Below, in pieces: positions 42,421 through 50,818 of a stretch of DNA of 64,000 nucleotides. The stretch lies in NCBI RefSeq assembly GCF_024343615.1, contig NZ_RJUB01000126.1, positions 27,929 to 91,928 of the forward strand, given 5' to 3'. Within the stretch, counting starts at the first letter, position 1. Each line of letters starts with the position of its first letter. The notes beneath the pieces are model-generated. The model did not search any database, was not told the origin of the DNA, and saw only the letters and a program-made list of their open reading frames with translations. This DNA comes from Ferruginibacter sp. HRS2-29 (GTDB taxonomy: Bacteria; Bacteroidota; Bacteroidia; Chitinophagales; Chitinophagaceae). A program made the translations under genes and the position numbers.

Positions 42421-45210
42421 ATGAGATCTTTTTTACCTTTTGTATTCCTTTTGTTTTTTGCCTCGGCAGCCAGTGCACAAACCATCAGCATACGTGGTGT
42501 GGTACGCAATGAAGATGGAAAGCCCTTAAGCAATGCTTCCGTCACACTTTTTTATGAAGGTGCCAAAGACAGTGTGCGCAGGGTTACCAACGATAAAGGC
42601 GTTTTCCAGTTTACCAATGTAAAACAGGCCAATACCGGCATCATCGTGTCATTTATCGGGTATAACACGCTTGCCAGGTATTACGATTATTCTACCGCTA
42701 CCGGTGAACAGAATATTGTAGACCTGCAACTCACCCCCGGGGGACAAACCCTTGCCAATGTGGTAGTGGAAGCTGCCAAAGTGCAGATAAAGGAAGATAC
42801 CGTTTCTTACAAGATCGATAGTACCATGTACCGCAAAAATGATAATGTGGAGGAAGTGCTGAAAAAACTTCCAGGGGTGGAAGTGGACAATAAAACCGGT
42901 AAAGTGACGGCGCAGGGGCAGGAGGTGACAAAAGTAAAAGTGAATGGTAAGGATTTCTTTGGTGGCGATGTAACTACAGCAACCCGTAACCTGAATGCGG
43001 ATATGGTAGACAAGATCGACATCATTGATGATTATGGGGACCAGGCGGCTTTCACCGGCGTAAAAAGCGGAGAGGCGACGAAGACCCTGAACATCCAGAT
43101 GAAAAAAGATAAGAACAAAGGATATTTTGGGAATGCTTCGCTGGGAGCCGGTACAGAAGGGCGTTACACGAATTCAATTAATGTAAATAAATTCAACGGA
43201 CAGCAGCAGATCTCGCTGCTCGGCAACCTCAATAATACCAATGCCAGTACCTTCAACTTCGGTTCGATGGGTGGGGCAATGGGTGGAATGGCCCGCAGCA
43301 TGGGGGCAAATTTTTCAGGCAACACGGGTAACGGTATCGCCACCACCAAATCCATCGGGTTGAATTACCGCGATCAATGGGGCAGCAAAATATCTGTTTA
43401 TGGCAGTTACAGTTTTACCAACAAAGAAACCAGCACCGAAAGGGATGTTACACAACAGACACTGTTCCAGGGTTCGAATATCCTTAATAAACAACAGACG
43501 AATGATTATACCACTACCGATAATCATCGTTTTACGTTCAACATGGAATACAAGATCGATTCGTTCAATTATCTGAAATTCACGCCTACAGTGAATTACA
43601 CGACCACGAACAGTAATTATATATCTGACTTCAGCAATGCGCAAAATAACAAACTTAGCAATAACGGCCGCACCACAGACCGTACAACTTCCAAAGCGCC
43701 GAATATCAGCGGTACGATCCTGTTCAATCACCGCTTCGATAAAAAAGGAAGGATATTATCCCTCAACCTTAGCGGCGGCAGTTCTTCCTCCGATGGCGAA
43801 GATATCTACACCAGCCTCACGGGTTTTTACGATACATTGGGTGTGAAGTATAAAGATTCTGTGCTCAACCAGTTTGTAACGCAGGATAATAACAATCACA
43901 ACTATGGCATTTCGGCTTCTTACATTGAGCCATTGAATAAAAAACAAAGCCTCGAATTCAATTATTCGTATAACAAACGTTACACCGGCATCGATCGTGA
44001 AAACTTTGCAGTTGATCCATTGAATGGCAACAAAACCTTCGTGGATACGGCGAGCAACATTTACGACAATGATTATATCACCAACAGGATCGGTGTAAAC
44101 TTCCGCACCACGCAGAAGAAATATAATTACACGATTGGTTTTGCGGTGCAGCCTGCTACCATCAAAAGTGATTCGAAATCCACGAACACAAAGTATTCGC
44201 AGAACCTGGTGAACTATTACCCGGTGATCCGGTTTGCTTACAATTTCAGCCGTAGCCGTTCTTTCAGCGTGAATTACAACGGAAGCACATCGCAGCCTTC
44301 GTACCAGCAACTGCAACCGGTGTATGATTATTCCAATCCGCAATACATCACGCTGGGTAATCCTGATCTCAAACCGGAATTCAACAACAACGTGAACATC
44401 CGTTACAATAATTTTGATTTCATTACCGGGAATGTATTCTTTGGTAACCTTAATTTTTCTTACATAAAAGATAAGATCGTCAACAATGTATTTCAGCGTT
44501 TTGATGTGAGCGATCCCACCAACCCGAAATACATCGGGCAGGAAACAAGGTACCTGAATACTGATGGGTACTACACCGCATCCGGTTTCTATGCGTTCAG
44601 CAAACCGATCCGCAACAGGAAATATGTGTTCAATTACGGAGGTTCGATCATGTACAACAACAATATTTCTTTCGTTGAAAGCGCCAAAAATACCGGGCAG
44701 AACTGGATTGTCGGGCAACGTTTCTCTACCACCATCACCATTAAAAAATGGCTGGAAACCAGCGCCGGCGCCAACTTCACGTTGAATAACGCTAAATATT
44801 CACTCAACAAGCGGTTGAATTCAAATACCAAAGCCTGGAGTCTTACTCATTACTCCCGCATATTTCTGCCGAAAGATATCACGATCGCTTACGACCTCGA
44901 CAAATCGATCAATGATGGTTATGCAGACAACGTTACTGCAAATCCATTCATCATCAACAGCAGTATAGAAAAATTGATCTCTAAAAAATACAATGCTTCC
45001 ATAAAGTTGAACGCATACGATATGTTGAACGAAAACACCAGTGTAACAAGAACTGTGACTGGTACGGGTTTCACCGATACACGTACTAACAGGCTGGGGA
45101 GGTATTACATGCTCAGTTTTGTATTCAGGTTCAATAAATTCACGGGTACGGGAAGCGGAGGAAATAATGCAGTGCCGGGCGGGCCGATGATGAGAACAAT
45201 GATCAATTAA
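42421..45210 (+). CDS. TonB-dependent receptor-like outer membrane barrel, GMxGG-loop type
   Basis: This 929-residue protein has a signal peptide (MRSFLPFVFLLFFASAASAQ), a carboxypeptidase-regulatory domain (IRGVVRNEDGKPLSNASVTL, about 22-110), a plug-like part (VVVEAAKVQIKEDTVSYKID, VEEVLKKLPGVEVD, VNGKDFFGGDVTTATRNL) and a large C-terminal barrel (OMP_b-brl_3 type). A loop near residue 285 is rich in Gly and Met (GSMGGAMGGMARSMG). This subgroup has no TonB box that I can see and no SusD partner next to it. Ligand unknown. The stop codon touches the large inverted repeat at 45211-45487. Confidence 0.85.
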   Translation: MRSFLPFVFLLFFASAASAQTISIRGVVRNEDGKPLSNASVTLFYEGAKDSVRRVTNDKGVFQFTNVKQANTGIIVSFIGYNTLARYYDYSTATGEQNIVDLQLTPGGQTLANVVVEAAKVQIKEDTVSYKIDSTMYRKNDNVEEVLKKLPGVEVDNKTGKVTAQGQEVTKVKVNGKDFFGGDVTTATRNLNADMVDKIDIIDDYGDQAAFTGVKSGEATKTLNIQMKKDKNKGYFGNASLGAGTEGRYTNSINVNKFNGQQQISLLGNLNNTNASTFNFGSMGGAMGGMARSMGANFSGNTGNGIATTKSIGLNYRDQWGSKISVYGSYSFTNKETSTERDVTQQTLFQGSNILNKQQTNDYTTTDNHRFTFNMEYKIDSFNYLKFTPTVNYTTTNSNYISDFSNAQNNKLSNNGRTTDRTTSKAPNISGTILFNHRFDKKGRILSLNLSGGSSSSDGEDIYTSLTGFYDTLGVKYKDSVLNQFVTQDNNNHNYGISASYIEPLNKKQSLEFNYSYNKRYTGIDRENFAVDPLNGNKTFVDTASNIYDNDYITNRIGVNFRTTQKKYNYTIGFAVQPATIKSDSKSTNTKYSQNLVNYYPVIRFAYNFSRSRSFSVNYNGSTSQPSYQQLQPVYDYSNPQYITLGNPDLKPEFNNNVNIRYNNFDFITGNVFFGNLNFSYIKDKIVNNVFQRFDVSDPTNPKYIGQETRYLNTDGYYTASGFYAFSKPIRNRKYVFNYGGSIMYNNNISFVESAKNTGQNWIVGQRFSTTITIKKWLETSAGANFTLNNAKYSLNKRLNSNTKAWSLTHYSRIFLPKDITIAYDLDKSINDGYADNVTANPFIINSSIEKLISKKYNASIKLNAYDMLNENTSVTRTVTGTGFTDTRTNRLGRYYMLSFVFRFNKFTGTGSGGNNAVPGGPMMRTMIN

Positions 45211-45487
45211 TAATTACGAATTACGAATTACGAATGTGATTGAAGCGAGAGGATAATCACAGATTTCAACTGATGAAGGGGATTGCACAGATTGCTTTTT
45301 CACTTCGTGAAAAATAAAAATGCAGTTTATAAGACCTTGACTTTGATTTAAAAGTTGCGGTACTTATAAACTGCATTTCAATTTTCTGCGAAGCAGGAAA
45401 TAATCTGTGTAATCCCTTCATCAGTTGAAATCTGTGATCCCATTCGCTTCGCTCTCCGCATCATTCGTAATTACTAATTCGTAATTA
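45211..45487. repeat. Large nested inverted repeat (cloverleaf-type element N1)
   Basis: Fills the full gap between two convergent genes. Outer arms TAATTACGAATTACGAATT / AATTACTAATTCGTAATTA; second arms ATCACAGATTTCAACTGATG / CATCAGTTGAAATCTGTGAT; inside are three small hairpins: TTTTTCAC-TTC-GTGAAAAA, AATGCAGTTTATAAG / CTTATAAACTGCATT, and TTTCTGC-GAA-GCAGGAAA. Copies at 51706-51889 (reverse orientation) and 63232-63291 (cut). It could be a terminator, a structured RNA or a mobile repeat. Confidence 0.85.
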
Positions 45488-46807
45488 CTTGGCTACGGCG
45501 ATCTTTATCTTCTTTCCTTTGAGTTTTTCGTTCTTGATCAGCTCCAATACATTCCCCACTTTAGATTTGCGTACAGCAGCGAAAGCCATAAAATCTTTCA
45601 CTTCTATCAACCCGATCTCATCTTTTTTCAGCATACCTTTTTGTGAAAGGAACCCTACGATGTCAATCTTATTGATCTTGTCTTTTTTACCTGCATCAAT
45701 GAAAAGCGTGCTCCACTTGGGCTTTTCAGGTATCGGCAGCCTGTCGGGCATCACGAATTCTTCTGCATTTTCCGTGAGGTAAGCGGGCATTTTTTCATCT
45801 TCCGAATGGATCACGTATACGTTACCCGTAGTGCCCATGCGGGCAGTACGGCCGTTGCGGTGAGTGAAAGATGCCTCCTCCAATGGAAGGTGATAATGCA
45901 CGATGTTGCGGATGTCGGCGATGTCGAGTCCGCGGCTGGCAAGATCGGTGGTGATAAGGATGTTGGAACTGGTATTCCTGAATTTCGTAAGGGCTACTTC
46001 TCGGTCGCGTTGCTCCATACCGCCATGATAAAATACATTTACCAGGCCCTGATCGCTGAGGAAATTGCTCACACGTTCCACCGCTTCGCGGTGATTGCAG
46101 AAAACGATGGTGGAGGTATTATTGGCATAACAAATCAATTGCAGCAGTGTTTCCAGTTTGTCTTTATCGGGCGATAATACAGTTTTGATGCGCAATATCT
46201 CCGACGAAACAGCTTCTTCCGGAAGAAAATTCAGCATTTCCGGTTCATTCATTTTCACAAAATCAGGAATGCTTTCGGCGAATGTTGCTGAAGTGAGCAT
46301 GCGTTTTTTTACCGCTGGCAGCGATTCGATGATGAATTTCATTTCTTCCAGGAAACCCAACTCAAGCGATTTATCAAATTCGTCCAGGATCAGGTATTGG
46401 ATCTCTTTCAGGTCTACATTATTTCTGCGGATATGATCTGCCATACGGCCGGCCGTAGCTATGATGATGGCTGGTGGTTCCACGAGGCTGTTTTCTTCAA
46501 TTTCCCTTTTGTGCCCGCCATAGCAGGAAAGCACTTTATAACCGGTTTGCATCTGCTTCAGCACGCTCTCGATCTGTAGCGCCAGTTCGCGGCTCGGCAC
46601 CAGGATCAGCGCCTGCACGAGTTTAATATCTTCTTTCAGCGTAGCAAGCATTGGCAACAGGAAAGCCAGTGTTTTGCCGGAGCCGGTAGCAGAAAGCAGG
46701 ATGATGTCGTTCTTTTCAGCCGCGGTTTTGATCGCCGCTTCCTGCATATCATTCAGCGACTTTATATTCAGCTTGCTTAAATAAGCGCTGTTGTTTGTTT
46801 CGTTCAT
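45485..46807 (-). CDS. DEAD-box RNA helicase with DbpA-type RNA-binding tail (motif II DEFD)
   Basis: This 440-residue protein has Walker A ATGSGKT (40-46), PSRELALQ, IIATAGRM, motif II LILDEFD (142-145 DEFD rather than DEAD), TSATF (172-176), and the second RecA-like domain with FYHGGMEQRDREVAL, TTDLASRGLDIADI and HRNGRTARMG. The C-terminal ~70 residues (DKINKIDIVGFLSQKGMLKKDEIGLIEVKDFMAFAAV) match the DbpA RNA-binding domain, which in E. coli recognises helix 92 of 23S rRNA. It probably works in ribosome assembly. The last two codons and the stop are in the N1 repeat arm. Confidence 0.9.
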   Translation of the reverse strand: MNETNNSAYLSKLNIKSLNDMQEAAIKTAAEKNDIILLSATGSGKTLAFLLPMLATLKEDIKLVQALILVPSRELALQIESVLKQMQTGYKVLSCYGGHKREIEENSLVEPPAIIIATAGRMADHIRRNNVDLKEIQYLILDEFDKSLELGFLEEMKFIIESLPAVKKRMLTSATFAESIPDFVKMNEPEMLNFLPEEAVSSEILRIKTVLSPDKDKLETLLQLICYANNTSTIVFCNHREAVERVSNFLSDQGLVNVFYHGGMEQRDREVALTKFRNTSSNILITTDLASRGLDIADIRNIVHYHLPLEEASFTHRNGRTARMGTTGNVYVIHSEDEKMPAYLTENAEEFVMPDRLPIPEKPKWSTLFIDAGKKDKINKIDIVGFLSQKGMLKKDEIGLIEVKDFMAFAAVRKSKVGNVLELIKNEKLKGKKIKIAVAK

Positions 46808-46819
46808 GCTGCAAAGCTA

Positions 46820-46945
46820 GTTTAATTAATAGTGAATAATTAATAATGAATAATTCTTTAGGATTAACGGTCAAACAATACCAAAAAATCACGCCCCCAA
46901 GGGCAATAATTATTAATTATTCATTATTAATTATTAATTAATTTG
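46820..46945. repeat. AATAGTGAATAATTAATAATG inverted repeat
   Basis: AATTAATAGTGAATAATTAA on the left faces TTATTAATTATTCATTATTAA on the right, around about 60 bases (GGATTAACGG...GGGCAATAATT). Between the divergent helicase and DUF3667 genes. Confidence 0.75.
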
Positions 46946-46971
46946 CTGCTTACTAACAAACTAACTACTTA

Positions 46972-47757
46972 ATGGACAAGCATACCTGCCGCAACTGCGA
47001 CAATCATTTCTCAGGGGATTACTGCAATAGATGCGGGCAAAAGATGGCGCACCGGATCACGATGGGGCATTTGTTTCATGATATCACACATGCATTCACG
47101 CATGCCGATAAAGGATTTTTTCATCTGATGCTGGGCCTTTTCAAAGCGCCGGGAAACGTAGCGCGGGAGTACATCATAGAAGAAAAGCGTAAACGTTATT
47201 TTATGCCTTTTCAATACCTGCTTATCATCGGAACCATCGCCACGTTTGTAGTGGTCAATTCTCATTTCATGGAAAATGCGATGAAGATCATGGCCATGAC
47301 CGATCCTGCCAATACGAAGCAGACGGCTATGATGCAGCAGATATCATATCTCCAGAGTAAGTATTATAACATTATGATCCTCCTGCAACTACCGTTTATG
47401 TCGCTGGCGACCTTCTGGGTGTATCGAAAATATAAACTCAATTATGCTGAACATCTTACCCTGCATACATTCATCACCGCCCAGACAACCCTGATCAGTA
47501 TGATCCTGATGTTGTTCCTCTTCATTACCGGTACGGATTTTAATGTCATCCGTTTTTTCAGCATCACTATCAGTGTGATCTCGATAAGTTATCACATCGG
47601 GGTATATATGCAGTTTTTCCAGCAACGTAGTGTTGGCGGGTTCTTTAGAGGATTGTCGAGTTATATTATAGGGATACTGCTCTTTTTCATTTCCACAGTA
47701 ATAGTTACGATCATTATCGGGTTTATTTATGCGATGATCAAAAAAGCCGGGCATTGA
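46972..47757 (+). CDS. DUF3667 membrane protein with N-terminal zinc ribbon
   Basis: This 261-residue protein has an N-terminal zinc ribbon (CRNCDNHFSGDYCNRCGQ, four Cys at residues 6, 9, 18 and 21), a conserved HDITHAFTHADKGFFHLMLGLFKAPGNVAREYI block with several His, and four or five membrane helices (about 80-100, 134-152, 160-185, 190-210, 225-255). This is DUF3667, found mainly in Bacteroidota. Function is unknown. Confidence 0.85.
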   Translation: MDKHTCRNCDNHFSGDYCNRCGQKMAHRITMGHLFHDITHAFTHADKGFFHLMLGLFKAPGNVAREYIIEEKRKRYFMPFQYLLIIGTIATFVVVNSHFMENAMKIMAMTDPANTKQTAMMQQISYLQSKYYNIMILLQLPFMSLATFWVYRKYKLNYAEHLTLHTFITAQTTLISMILMLFLFITGTDFNVIRFFSITISVISISYHIGVYMQFFQQRSVGGFFRGLSSYIIGILLFFISTVIVTIIIGFIYAMIKKAGH

Positions 47758-47900
47758 TGTAGCACATGAAGTTGTCAGCCGGGAAGTATTAAATATTACA
47801 GGGAATGGTGCATCCGGAAGAGCAGGAGCAAATGATAAAAAAAATAGCGGCAGACACTTTCATGGCGAAAACGATTTATGGGTTCTTCACTGAATATCAG

Positions 47901-48290
47901 TCAGACCAACCTTTCGAGCACACCTTTTCTCTTTACTATATTTTTATAATCCCATTGTATGGCTGCAGATTTTTTAAGCCAGCGTTTGAGATCGGTTTTA
48001 TTGATCTGAGATAAAGCAGAATAACAGATCTCAGCCGCTTTGAATTTTCCTTCATGCTTTAATCCAGGTTCGTCAAAAGATTGCCCGCTCCAGAAAAGCA
48101 GGTTGATGCCGCATTTACGTTTGGCATAACCGACCACAGGATTGCCATCCAGGAACCACACAGGATGCGCATGCCATACTTTGTTCTCCGCAGCTTTTAG
48201 ATTTTTATCGATCAATCCGGCCAGTTCCCGGCAGATGAGCTGTTCGTCACCGGACTGGTGATCGTTGTAGGCCAAAGTATCTTCGTGCAT
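47901..48290 (-). CDS. DUF1801 domain protein
   Basis: This 129-residue protein holds the DUF1801 (YdhG-like) core: KVWHAHPVWFLDGNPVVGYAKRKCGINLLFWSGQSFD and FKAAEICYSALSQINKTDLKRWLKKSA. Members are small cytoplasmic proteins of unknown role, often near stress genes. It is followed by a 142-base gap toward the DUF3667 gene without further features. Confidence 0.82.
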   Translation of the reverse strand: MHEDTLAYNDHQSGDEQLICRELAGLIDKNLKAAENKVWHAHPVWFLDGNPVVGYAKRKCGINLLFWSGQSFDEPGLKHEGKFKAAEICYSALSQINKTDLKRWLKKSAAIQWDYKNIVKRKGVLERLV

Positions 48291-48328
48291 GGGTAAAGAT
48301 TTTGGTGAATGGATTTAAGAAGCAAACT

Positions 48329-48742
48329 TTATTCCGCCGGTTCCCACAGTTCGATCTTGTTGCCTTCGGCATCCATGATGTGTACGAATTTTCCAAAGTC
48401 GTAGGTAGCGACATCATCCAGTATGGAAACGCCGTTTTCTTTGAGCCTGCTCAATAATGCATCCAGGTTTTGTACGCGGTAATTGATCATGAACTCTTTT
48501 TGGGAAGGAGCAAAATGATCGCTGTCTTTTTTGAACGGGCTCCATTGCAGGGTGTTCACTTCTTCGGGTTTATCGATGTTCCTGGAATCAAAACTTGACG
48601 ATCCCCAGGCATTGATTTCTATTCCCAGGTTTTGTGTATACCAGTCTTTTGTTTTCTGTAGATCATCTGAATAAAAGAAAATACCGCCGATGCCGGTCAC
48701 TTTAGGGGCCAGGTCAGCTGATTCATTTTTTTGCTCTCCCAT
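48329..48742 (-). CDS. VOC family (glyoxalase/bleomycin-resistance fold) protein
   Basis: This 137-residue protein has the paired beta-alpha-beta-beta-beta modules of the vicinal oxygen chelate superfamily: GIGGIFFYSDDLQKTKDWYTQNLGIEIN and the closing FVHIMDAEGNKIELWEP with the metal-binding Glu. Substrate unknown. It is 38 bases from the DUF1801 gene and may be co-transcribed with it. Confidence 0.85.
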   Translation of the reverse strand: MGEQKNESADLAPKVTGIGGIFFYSDDLQKTKDWYTQNLGIEINAWGSSSFDSRNIDKPEEVNTLQWSPFKKDSDHFAPSQKEFMINYRVQNLDALLSRLKENGVSILDDVATYDFGKFVHIMDAEGNKIELWEPAE

Positions 48743-48942
48743 GAAGATTGATTTTGAGATGTTGTATAAAAATAACGCAGTGGGAGCAATTTTGCAAAAG
48801 GGAATTGTGGGTAGGGTATTCTATCCGGGAGAAGACTACAGGGCTGATGTAGCAGAGTCTATAGTTCTCTAAATGATGATGGCTTGTGTAAGGATTGTAA
48901 AAGACTTTAAAAAGTACTGGTTGTTGTTATAAAATTCAGTCA

Positions 48943-49740
48943 TCAGTTCTTCTGGTTCAAAAATTTCTCAATCATCGGCACTGCCAGTTCACTTTCTTTA
49001 AAATCCGGTTTGATAGTAGTGATCTCACCGATGTATTCTCCATGAGCACCGGGAATGATGGCTAATTCGGAATGGACGATCTTTTTATGCAACTCTATGG
49101 CATGTTCGATCGTGATCACATCTTTATCTGCATTGATGATCAAAGCGGGAACCTTGATGGAAGCCAGCTGTTCATCGGGAATGTCTTTAAAATCAACCAT
49201 ACGCTTGGCATCCCTGTCGTGCATCACCTGCAGGCCATTCGAATCGGGCGCTACTTTTAAATAGGAGGCCTTCAATTGTGGCGGCATATTTTCCAGTTTT
49301 GCCTCTTTCATGAAATCCCAGAACCATGGGGGTACACCATTGCGTTTGGCTAATGCGGAACCCAGAATGATCCTGTTCACCATCTCCGGGTGACGGATGG
49401 CGATCTGGATCGTGGTTGTACCACCATTGCTGAAACCGAAAAAATCAGCTTTGGCAATGTTTAAATTTTTGAGGAGGGTAGTCACGTCATCGGCATCCTG
49501 TTCGAAGGAAGAACCTTTATTCCTGTCGCTTGTGCGGCCATGCGCCTGCAATTCAACGGCTATCACTTTCCTGTTTTTTGCAAACAGAGGAATTGCTTTC
49601 TCAAAATTCGACTGTATGGTAGAACCCCCTCCGTGAATCAGCACAAGTGGTTTGCCTTCTCCATAAATTTCGTAATACATTTTCAATCCGTTTACGTCGG
49701 AGTAGCCATTGCTGAAATGTAGTTTTTCTTCTTTGGTCAT
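48943..49740 (-). CDS. Alpha/beta hydrolase
   Basis: This 265-residue hydrolase has the oxyanion segment PLVLIHGGGS, the nucleophile elbow GFSNGG (Ser104), an acid in INADKDVIT and the His in IPGAHGEYIGE. The fold is complete. The current ATG gives a cytoplasmic protein, but a 26-codon frame with a perfect lipoprotein signal lies directly upstream and in the same frame, separated by a single TGA and two sense codons (49747-49827). An ancestral lipoprotein enzyme that has lost its signal by a nonsense mutation is the simplest reading. Substrate unknown. Confidence 0.85.
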   Translation of the reverse strand: MTKEEKLHFSNGYSDVNGLKMYYEIYGEGKPLVLIHGGGSTIQSNFEKAIPLFAKNRKVIAVELQAHGRTSDRNKGSSFEQDADDVTTLLKNLNIAKADFFGFSNGGTTTIQIAIRHPEMVNRIILGSALAKRNGVPPWFWDFMKEAKLENMPPQLKASYLKVAPDSNGLQVMHDRDAKRMVDFKDIPDEQLASIKVPALIINADKDVITIEHAIELHKKIVHSELAIIPGAHGEYIGEITTIKPDFKESELAVPMIEKFLNQKN

Positions 49741-49746
49741 TTCTCT

Positions 49747-49827
49747 TCATTTTATTGCCGTATCGCGGTGGTTGCAGGATGATACCATTACCAATAACAA
49801 TGCAGATAATACAAGTGTGGGTTTCAT
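49747..49827 (-). pseudogene. Detached lipoprotein signal peptide, in frame with the alpha/beta hydrolase
   Basis: Translates to MKPTLVLSALLLVMVSSC followed by NHRDTAIK and a TGA at 49747-49749. VSSC is a good lipobox. After the TGA come AGA GAA ATG, the hydrolase start, in the same frame. Either the remnant of the original N-terminus, a short leader peptide, or an assembly error at one base. Confidence 0.75.
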
Positions 49828-49952
49828 TTTATCAGTTATAACATTCCCTTAAAGTGCAAGCAAGTCACATTAGCGCTCAAATGGTTCTGGTTTGCCGGTG
49901 ATTTTTTTTAACCAGGAACGAAGGCTTTGCTGAGAAGTAAAAAATCGGGGTT

Positions 49953-50198
49953 TCATAAATTTCTTGCCTTGATCTCTTTCCGGATCTCCTGGCGGCTTTT
50001 GATGTTTATGATCAAAACCGGCAACAACGCAACCGGTACTACCGACAATGCGGAGAAACCTTTTCGTAAGCCGAGGAAAATGGAAGAAACAAATAATATC
50101 ACCAGCGCCGTAATAAAAACCGGGATCAATGTTTTCAACAACTTTTCATTACGGAGAAGTTCCTGATCGCTGATTTCAGATAGGTTGAGTTTTGCCAT
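49953..50198 (-). CDS. Small two-helix membrane protein
   Basis: This 81-residue protein starts with a short soluble helix (EISDQELLRNEKLLKT), then two membrane helices (about residues 25-43 and 50-67) and a charged tail (KSRQEIRKEIKARN). Similar small proteins in this phylum are sometimes annotated redox-active disulfide protein 2, but this one contains no Cys, so that name has no basis here. The role is unknown. Confidence 0.65.
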   Translation of the reverse strand: MAKLNLSEISDQELLRNEKLLKTLIPVFITALVILFVSSIFLGLRKGFSALSVVPVALLPVLIINIKSRQEIRKEIKARNL

Positions 50199-50366
50199 GT
50201 GCGTTGGGTTTGCGGTTTGTCTAATATGTTGCTAATTTACAATTGTTTACAATAAACTGCTTATTGCAACTAAATCATATTTGAAACCTATAATTAATAT
50301 TATGTTAAGTAGTGGTTTAAAGAAATATCAACCACTTTTTGGATAATTAGTTTAGAAACACGTTTC

Positions 50367-50738
50367 CTACATCTCATACTCCTTTACTCCACTCAATTCC
50401 CCGATCGCCCAAATGGCCATAGCATCTACCACCTTATATAATTTCTTACCGGATTCGCTGAGTTTGTAAGTCACATGCGGCGGCACCACGGGCTTTGCCT
50501 CCCGGATGATGATCCCGTCGTTTTCCAGTTGCTTTAAATGCTGGATCAGCATTTTTTCTGTCACAGCCGGAATATTCCGTTTCAGTTCACTGTAACGCTT
50601 TTCTCCTTTGGCGAGATGATAAATGATGATCGGTTTCCAATAACCGCCGATCCTTTCCATCACATAAGTCACCGGGCATTGCGCCAGCGCATACCGTTTG
50701 TTTTCCTGGATGGTCGATTGTTCCTTGATAGCTGTCAT
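50367..50738 (-). CDS. HxlR-family transcriptional regulator
   Basis: This 123-residue winged-helix protein has the family hallmarks: CPVTYVMERIGGYWKPIIIYHLAKGEKRYSELKRNIPAVTEKMLIQHLKQLENDGIIIREA. Cys22 at the N-terminus of the core is the residue used for thiol- or aldehyde-sensing in relatives (HypR, YodB). It diverges from an NmrA-type oxidoreductase with an 80-base gap that contains a symmetrical dyad (50741-50778), so it likely controls that gene and itself. Confidence 0.9.
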   Translation of the reverse strand: MTAIKEQSTIQENKRYALAQCPVTYVMERIGGYWKPIIIYHLAKGEKRYSELKRNIPAVTEKMLIQHLKQLENDGIIIREAKPVVPPHVTYKLSESGKKLYKVVDAMAIWAIGELSGVKEYEM

Positions 50739-50740
50739 GA

Positions 50741-50778
50741 TACATACTTTAGGGTAAGTACTTGTATAAAAGTATGTA
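50741..50778. promoter_or_regulatory. 38-base symmetric dyad, candidate HxlR operator
   Basis: TACATACTTT (50741-50750) and AAAGTATGTA (50769-50778) are perfect inverted arms. In the exact centre is AAGTACTT (50756-50763), so both dyads share one axis. It covers the -33 region of the nmrA promoter and begins two bases before the hxlR start codon. Confidence 0.7.
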
Positions 50779-50792
50779 CAAATATACCTTTG
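50762..50792 (+). promoter_or_regulatory. Promoter of the NmrA-type gene (TTG, 20 bp, TACCTTTG)
   Basis: TTG at 50762-50764 and TACCTTTG at 50785-50792. The ATG is at 50819. Overlap with the dyad implies repression. Confidence 0.65.
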
Positions 50793-50818
50793 TTGCCCAA
50801 CAATTAAAAAATAAAAAA

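Noticed and set aside
43756..44718. 320-codon minus-strand frame inside the barrel gene at 42421-45210
   Set aside because: Antisense frame of a conserved outer membrane protein, with Ile/Val/Arg-rich composition typical of shadows.
49953..50198. Annotation as redox-active disulfide protein
   Set aside because: The protein contains no cysteine.
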